Assembly: GCA_022360105.1 (NCBI GenBank)
Contig: JAKSDL010000877.1
Location: 1 to 10,014 of the forward strand
Reading direction: 5' to 3'
Source of the DNA: Pseudomonadota bacterium
GTDB lineage: Bacteria; SAR324; XYD2-FULL-50-16; JAHJRI01
DNA: 10,014 bases
In this document: positions 6,918 to 10,014 of the stretch, one piece after another
Layout of the letters: the number at the start of each line of letters is the position of its first letter
Numbering within the stretch: the first letter of the stretch is position 1
Program-made: the position numbers and the translations under genes
Notes under the pieces: generated by a model
Seen by the model: only the letters and a program-made list of their open reading frames with translations
Databases searched by the model: none
What the model was told of the DNA's origin: nothing

Positions 6918-7027
6918 TTTTAGATTTCAGATTTTCTGTTTCGTGTCGGCTCTGCCAACCAATTTAATACTGGCAGGCTCTGCCTGCACAACCTGTAAAT
7001 CTAAAATCATAAATCCAAAATCTAAAA
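6918..7027. repeat. Interspersed heptad/hairpin repeat, full copy R2, filling a convergent gap
   Basis: The left end is TTTTAGA, TTTCAGA, TTTTCTG (6918-6938). The right end, read on the minus strand from 7027, is TTTTAGA, TTTTGGA, TTTATGA, TTTTAGA, TTTACAG. Hairpins lie at 6945-6959 (GTCGGC TCT GCCAAC, one mismatch) and 6973-6987 (GCAGGC TCT GCCTGC, perfect). The element occupies nearly all of the 114 bp between the racemase stop and the ligase stop. The order heptads-TTTACAG-GTTGTGCAGGC is shared with R5, showing a conserved sequence and not random AT-rich filler. Confidence 0.75.
6973..6987. terminator. Perfect hairpin between convergent genes (possible bidirectional terminator)
   Basis: GCAGGC TCT GCCTGC makes a 6-bp GC-rich stem with a 3-base loop 58 bases after the racemase stop and 43 bases after the ligase stop. 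No long T-run follows directly, so termination strength is uncertain. Confidence 0.3.
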
Positions 7028-7029
7028 TT

Positions 7030-8553
7030 TTAGTATTTTCCTCCATGGTCTTTTTTAACCTGATCCCGGTCTATTTCGCCCGAATCTGCCTTGGGAAGCG
7101 CTTCAACGAATACCACCTGCTGGGGTTTTTTATAACGGGCGATCTTTTCACCGACGAAAGCGATCAAATCCTCTGCATTAATTTGCTGACCGGACTGTAG
7201 CACGCAAATCGCTTTGATGGCTTCTCCCCATTTTGGATCGGGCACCCCGATAACCGAGACTTCGGCAATAGCTTCATGATCCAGAATGGCTTTTTCCACT
7301 TCGATGGGATAAACATTTTCCCCCCCGGGTTTGATCAGCTCTTTCTGCGCTTTTCGTTTCACGTACCAGAGATAGCCATCTTCATCGAATTTGCCTATAT
7401 CACCGGTATGATGCCATCCGTTTCGGAATGTATGGGCAGTGTCTTCTTCAAGTCCCCAATAACCGAGAAATACAGTAGGAGACTGCACACAGATCTCACC
7501 CGGTGTTCCGACTGGGACTTCATTATCGTAATCATCAAACAACTTGACCCTGGTTAAAACGCTTGGCTTGCCAGCGCTGCCGGGTCGTTCGGTATAAGGA
7601 GCCCGACTCACCCCCATGGCTTCTGTTTGGGCAAAACCGGTATAAAACATGGCTTGCGGTGCATGTTTCATCAATCGTTCAATATTCTCCTTCCCTTCCA
7701 TACCCCCAATATATTTAAGGCTTGAGATATCGTAAGATCCTTCTTCGTATTTATCGAGGATGGAGCCTAGAATAGGGGCAAAAGAGAAGAATATGGTACC
7801 TTTTTCCCGCTGAAGCAGATTTAAGGTCTCTTCCGGATCAAAGCGCTCCGTAATGACGTGCTTGCCTCCCACATGCATCAGAGCCATTGCCTGTGTGAGC
7901 CCTGCGACGTGGAACAGGGGGAGAAAACCCATGTAACAGTCATCTTTGGTGAGGTTGTACTGCAACATGGCTAGAACGTTCGTATAAACCAGGTTTGCCT
8001 GACTGAGCAAAGCACCCCTGGGGTGACCTTCCACAGCGGCTGTATGAATAATGACATATCCGTCGTTTGCATCAATATCATACTTTTCTTCTGATCCCTC
8101 TTTCGTATAAAAATCATCAAACTGCAAGGCTCCATCTTGCGGAGAACCGGGACCAATTAAAATGCACTTTTCAATTGACGGTACTTTTGAAGCTGCTGCA
8201 AACACTGAAGACTGCAGGGTCTCACCTGCGAAAACCAGTTTGGGTGTGCAATCCTTGAGCACGAACTCCATCTCATCCTGTTGAAACCGCCAGTTAACAG
8301 TCAACACTATGGCACCTGTTTTTGCTGCTGCGCCGTATAGAATCATATAATCCGCACTATTATGGGCTACTACTGCAATCCTGTCTCCTTTTTTGATCCC
8401 ATTTTTTGTCAATCCGGCGGCGAAATGATCAACTTTGGTTTTGTAGTCGATGAATCCTATTCTTTTGCCGTTGAAAACCAGGCAATCCCTGTTCTTGTTG
8501 ATTTCAGCATTGCGGCAGATAAAATCGTAAATTGTGAAATCGTAAACGCCCAT
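7030..8553 (-). CDS. AMP-binding acyl-CoA ligase-like protein with atypical P-loop and A10 motifs
   Basis: A 507-residue ANL-superfamily protein, normal for an acyl-CoA synthetase, with the expected two domains. Clear family segments are LTVNWR (84-89), FLPLFHVAGL, the YTGFAQTEA aromatic/TE motif, GEICVQSP, GYW, WHHTGDIG (ATP ribose Asp), and KPGGENVYPIEVE at the hinge. Two motifs deviate. The phosphate loop, normally TSGTTGxPKG, is TAAVEGHPRG (171-180). The C-terminal PKTxxGK motif is PKADSGEIDR (487-496), so E493 replaces the lysine that normally drives adenylation. The frame is intact over 1.5 kb, so this is not a decayed gene; it may be a divergent subgroup with changed chemistry or acyl substrate. 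AAGGGG lies about 5 bases before the ATG. It is transcribed toward the racemase and has repeat half-copies in its upstream region. Substrate unknown. Confidence 0.88.
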   Translation of the reverse strand: MGVYDFTIYDFICRNAEINKNRDCLVFNGKRIGFIDYKTKVDHFAAGLTKNGIKKGDRIAVVAHNSADYMILYGAAAKTGAIVLTVNWRFQQDEMEFVLKDCTPKLVFAGETLQSSVFAAASKVPSIEKCILIGPGSPQDGALQFDDFYTKEGSEEKYDIDANDGYVIIHTAAVEGHPRGALLSQANLVYTNVLAMLQYNLTKDDCYMGFLPLFHVAGLTQAMALMHVGGKHVITERFDPEETLNLLQREKGTIFFSFAPILGSILDKYEEGSYDISSLKYIGGMEGKENIERLMKHAPQAMFYTGFAQTEAMGVSRAPYTERPGSAGKPSVLTRVKLFDDYDNEVPVGTPGEICVQSPTVFLGYWGLEEDTAHTFRNGWHHTGDIGKFDEDGYLWYVKRKAQKELIKPGGENVYPIEVEKAILDHEAIAEVSVIGVPDPKWGEAIKAICVLQSGQQINAEDLIAFVGEKIARYKKPQQVVFVEALPKADSGEIDRDQVKKDHGGKY

Positions 8554-8561
8554 GGAACCCC

Positions 8562-8630
8562 TTATAAGAATTTTAGATTTTGGATTTAGGAATTAAGATT
8601 TTTGTTACGTGAAAGCTTCGCTTTCGGGTT
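8562..8630. repeat. Half copy R3 of the heptad/hairpin repeat
   Basis: TTATAAGAA (8562-8570), heptads TTTTAGA, TTTTGGA, TTTAGGA (8571-8591), then the perfect hairpin GAAAGC TTC GCTTTC (8611-8625). It corresponds to one end and one hairpin of a full element; the second hairpin and opposite end are missing. The hairpin core equals that of R1 in reverse orientation. It begins about 10 bases upstream of the ligase ATG. Confidence 0.6.
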
Positions 8631-8690
8631 ATCATATTAGCAACTGATCTATCCTACTTAAACTGATGATGGGTAATATTTAGCACCCTT

Positions 8691-8752
8691 TTATAAGAAT
8701 TTTAGATTCAGGAACTAAGATTTCTATTCTGTGAGAGATTCGTTTTCTGTCT
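8691..8752. repeat. Half copy R4 of the heptad/hairpin repeat, decayed
   Basis: This is a direct repeat of R3 about 129 bases away: TTATAAGAATTTTAGATT is shared exactly, then TCAGGAACTAAGATTT parallels R3. Its hairpin GAGAGA TTC GTTTTC (8733-8747) keeps the TTC loop but has mismatches or G-T pairs, as expected of an older copy. Confidence 0.55.
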
Positions 8753-8939
8753 TTTAAACGTTGAGCTGACAACCCGCCTTTAGTTTGTGCATTTCATAAA
8801 ATCAGCGGACTCAAAACCTGATACCTGGTATTCATGCTGATTTGTAAAAGTATTGATATAAGAATCGGTATGACATTGCAACTCTTTTGTTGTTGCTGAT
8901 AGTCAAGGGTTGCATTTCAGGAAGCAGGAAAACTGATTA

Positions 8940-9575
8940 TTAGGCTATGCGTTTGGCCAGTTTTGGCCATTCAATTTCCTGCAGGACCTGGACGTATTGA
9001 TTTAAGATGTTGTTTTTGATGGCATCTCTTCTTTGGTTGCGACCGGTTATTTTGTGGAATGGCAGCATTTTGACGGCAGCTTCGTCTTTGTACTTTTTTA
9101 AAGGTGTCAGCACGTCTTGTCTACGAGTGTAAAATGCATCTTCTCCTTCTGCACAAGGCGTCCCAAACACATTAAAATGTCTGCAGGCTTGCGGTCTCAT
9201 GGGATGAACGCCACAAGCTCCATCAACCAGCAACGGACAGGGTTGTCCAACCTGGTGTGTTTCGCATTGTTTTTTTAGTTTCGTCCGCAGCTCTCCTTCG
9301 GTTAGTTCGATGACGTACCAATAAAGCCCTGTGATCTCCAGGGGAAATATGGGAATGGTTGTGTGGGAACGGCAACAGGCGGAGCACCCTTTAAAACAGG
9401 CCAATTCCCGACCTTTTCGCGTTTCACGTCGGATACCCTCGGTGACACCCTGATCGGTTATAAAATAGATGTCCAGCAACATGGGGAGCCAATCAAGACG
9501 GGCTTCATGAACCGGAAAGGATAATCTGGCAGGTTTGGAATACGATTCTTGCGGGGTAAGTTTTTCAATAGCCAT
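8940..9575 (-). CDS. YkgJ-family cysteine-cluster protein (putative metal-binding)
   Basis: A 211-residue cytoplasmic protein with the YkgJ-type zinc/iron-chelating cysteine cluster: C60-x3-C64-x2-C67-C68, then CPLL at C113, C121 in ACGVHPMRPQAC, C131 followed by RHF, and C141. All expected cluster residues are present. The biochemical role of the family is unsettled; metal or Fe-S binding is inferred from the cysteines. Residues 1-55 form a helical extension without cysteines. The ATG at 9575 is supported by the exact conservation of this start in the inverted copy; only a weak GGA-like element precedes it. A promoter sits at 9619-9647. The gene is on the same strand as the ligase but separated by 386 bp. 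The first 47 codons and the promoter are repeated inversely at 9762-10014 with one amino-acid difference (P15 here, S in the other copy). Confidence 0.9.
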   Translation of the reverse strand: MAIEKLTPQESYSKPARLSFPVHEARLDWLPMLLDIYFITDQGVTEGIRRETRKGRELACFKGCSACCRSHTTIPIFPLEITGLYWYVIELTEGELRTKLKKQCETHQVGQPCPLLVDGACGVHPMRPQACRHFNVFGTPCAEGEDAFYTRRQDVLTPLKKYKDEAAVKMLPFHKITGRNQRRDAIKNNILNQYVQVLQEIEWPKLAKRIA

Positions 9576-9588
9576 GAAACATCCGGTG

Positions 9589-9602
9589 TTTTGAGGTCAA
9601 AA
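9589..9602. promoter_or_regulatory. Candidate operator palindrome TTTTGA-GG/CC-TCAAAA (left copy)
   Basis: A perfect 6-2-6 palindrome (TTTTGAGGTCAAAA on the plus strand) lies just downstream of the predicted transcription start and 13 bases before the ATG. Its position suits a repressor site; no regulator gene is adjacent. Confidence 0.3.
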
Positions 9603-9618
9603 TGAATAACGATGGGTT

Positions 9619-9647
9619 ATTATAGCGTCGACAAAAAAAGAGGTAAA
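9619..9647 (-). promoter_or_regulatory. Promoter of the YkgJ-family gene (left copy)
   Basis: Read on the minus strand: -35 TTTACC (9647-9642), 17-base spacer, perfect -10 TATAAT (9624-9619). The start would be near 9612, giving a leader of about 37 bases. The whole promoter is identical in the other arm. Confidence 0.6.
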
Positions 9648-9662
9648 GAAAGGTCACAATTA

Positions 9663-9785
9663 TTTTAGATTTCAGATCTTAGATTTTAGATTTACAGGGT
9701 GTGCAGGCTGAGCCTGCAAATTTTGTATTGGTCGGCAAAGCCGACACTTCCTTAAAATCATAAATCTAAGGTCTGAAATCTAAAA
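9663..9785. repeat. Interspersed heptad/hairpin repeat, full copy R5, at the palindrome centre
   Basis: Left heptads TTTTAGA, TTTCAGA, TCTTAGA, TTTTAGA, TTTACAG run from 9663 to 9697. The right end, read inward on the minus strand, is TTTTAGA, TTTCAGA, CCTTAGA, TTTATGA, TTTTAAG (9785-9751). Hairpins are at 9703-9717 (GCAGGC TGA GCCTGC) and 9731-9745 (GTCGGC AAA GCCGAC), both perfect. This is the clearest copy and defines the family: inverted heptad ends, two 6-3-6 hairpins, about 123 bp. Confidence 0.8.
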
Positions 9786-9800
9786 TAATTGTGACCTTTC

Positions 9801-9829
9801 TTTACCTCTTTTTTTGTCGACGCTATAAT
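9801..9829 (+). promoter_or_regulatory. Promoter of the inverted YkgJ copy
   Basis: TTTACC (9801-9806), 17-base spacer, TATAAT (9824-9829). It is the exact mirror of the left promoter, so the two gene copies are divergently transcribed from the arms of the palindrome. Confidence 0.6.
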
Positions 9830-9845
9830 AACCCATCGTTATTCA

Positions 9846-9859
9846 TTTTGACCTCAAAA
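9846..9859. promoter_or_regulatory. Candidate operator palindrome TTTTGACCTCAAAA (right copy)
   Basis: Mirror of 9589-9602, in the 5' leader just after the predicted start of transcription. Same 6-2-6 palindrome and same limits on interpretation. Confidence 0.3.
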
Positions 9860-9872
9860 CACCGGATGTTTC

Positions 9873-10014
9873 ATGGCTATCGAAAAACTTACCCCGCAAG
9901 AATCGTATTCCAAATCTGCCAGATTATCCTTTCCGGTTCATGAAGCCCGTCTTGATTGGCTCCCCATGTTGCTGGACATCTATTTTATAACCGATCAGGG
10001 TGTCACCGAGGGTA
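9873..10014 (+). CDS. Second YkgJ-family gene, 5' fragment (inverted duplicate)
   Basis: From ATG 9873 the frame encodes 47 residues starting MAIEKLTPQESYSKSARL and runs off the window. It is identical to the left copy except S for P at residue 15 and one silent change. The cysteine cluster would start at residue 60, outside the window, so it cannot be said whether this copy is complete or functional. It carries its own identical promoter and leader. If the full gene is present, the cell has two divergent near-identical paralogues; if not, this is a truncated fragment or an assembly artefact. Confidence 0.8.
   Translation, partial: MAIEKLTPQESYSKSARLSFPVHEARLDWLPMLLDIYFITDQGVTEG

Larger units (their letters stand above)
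8554..8939. other. Intergenic region upstream of the ligase, 386 bp
   Basis: It lies between the YkgJ-family stop and the ligase start, both minus strand. It contains the two related half-elements R3 and R4 and otherwise AT-rich DNA. I saw no small gene with a ribosome binding site. A TATGAT-like -10 read leftward near 8632-8638 lacks a good -35, so the ligase promoter is unresolved. Confidence 0.55.
9434..9686 (-). repeat. Left arm of a near-perfect 253-bp inverted duplication
   Basis: Position p pairs with 19448-p on the other arm. Over 9434-9686 only three differences occur: 9567/9881 (silent, codon 3), 9533/9915 (P to S, codon 15) and 9677/9771 (non-coding). The arm holds the YkgJ 5' end, leader, promoter and the outer heptads of R5. 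Its outer limit is unknown because the other arm is cut by the window edge. Confidence 0.95.
9762..10014 (+). repeat. Right arm of the inverted duplication, cut by the window edge
   Basis: It matches 9434-9686 in reverse complement at 250 of 253 positions. The match is still perfect at the last base, so the duplication extends beyond the window. Confidence 0.95.

Noticed and set aside
6943..7200. Plus-strand 85-codon frame through R2 and the ligase 3' end
   Set aside because: It is composed of repeat DNA and antisense ligase sequence; no ribosome binding site or sensible protein composition.
7030..8553. Acyl-CoA ligase as a pseudogene because of altered motifs
   Set aside because: The frame is intact at normal length and all other conserved segments are kept, which does not look like decay.
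8876..8898. Hairpin GCAAC...GTTGC after the YkgJ stop as a terminator
   Set aside because: The stem is 5 bp with a large AT-rich loop and no T-run on the minus strand.
5386..9785. CRISPR-like array from the repeated TTTTAGA units and hairpins
   Set aside because: Repeats are 7-base imperfect heptads in short blocks scattered between genes, with no regular unique spacers and no cas genes.
9434..10014. Insertion sequence or transposon with long terminal inverted repeats
   Set aside because: Only about 75 bp lies between the arms, with no transposase; the arms are ordinary coding and promoter DNA of the YkgJ gene.

Overview
The window reads as one stretch of bacterial chromosome with moderate to low GC, ordinary Shine-Dalgarno usage at several genes, and loosely packed metabolic and signalling genes. 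Family content fits a Gram-negative, deltaproteobacterium-like (Desulfobacterota-type) organism: a 7TMR-DISM histidine kinase with a signal peptide, a type 2 isopentenyl-diphosphate isomerase, a YkgJ-type cysteine-cluster protein and an atypical AMP-binding acyl-CoA ligase. This assignment is an inference from family content and is only moderately secure. No phage, plasmid, CRISPR, tRNA or rRNA signal was seen.

Left part (1-5400). On the minus strand lie the first codons of an unfinished gene (1-53), which overlaps by ATGA the end of a type 2 IPP isomerase (50-1153), and a 127-residue protein of unknown function (1364-1747). The isomerase has its own good sigma70-like promoter. A 307-bp divergent spacer with a promoter and an overlapping inverted repeat leads to an aldo/keto reductase (2055-3056, plus). 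A second ~310-bp spacer leads to a membrane sensor histidine kinase (3367-5397, plus) that has no response regulator beside it.

Right part (5386-10014). This part is dominated by an interspersed repeat family that I could not match to a named element. Complete copies (about 110-130 bp) have ends built of imperfect TTTTAGA/TTTCAGA heptads in inverted orientation, enclosing two small hairpins of strict 6-3-6 geometry whose stems differ in sequence but stay paired. Three full copies and two half copies sit in every intergenic gap over 100 bp from 5386 to the end; none was seen in 1-5385. One copy bridges exactly from the kinase stop to the start of a HAD hydrolase (5515-6216), which is followed 6 bp later by a YgeA/RacX-type amino-acid racemase (6223-6915). 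Another copy fills the convergent gap between the racemase and the acyl-CoA ligase (7030-8553, minus). Two half copies lie upstream of the ligase.

The most striking structure is at the right end. The YkgJ-family gene (8940-9575, minus), with its promoter, reappears in opposite orientation at 9873-10014 (plus, cut by the window edge). The arms 9434-9686 and 9762-10014 match as inverted repeats at 250 of 253 positions, and a full copy of the repeat element lies exactly at the centre. This is either a real fold-back inverted duplication seeded by the element's inverted ends or an assembly/amplification artefact. The three mismatches, one changing an amino acid, argue mildly for a real duplication.
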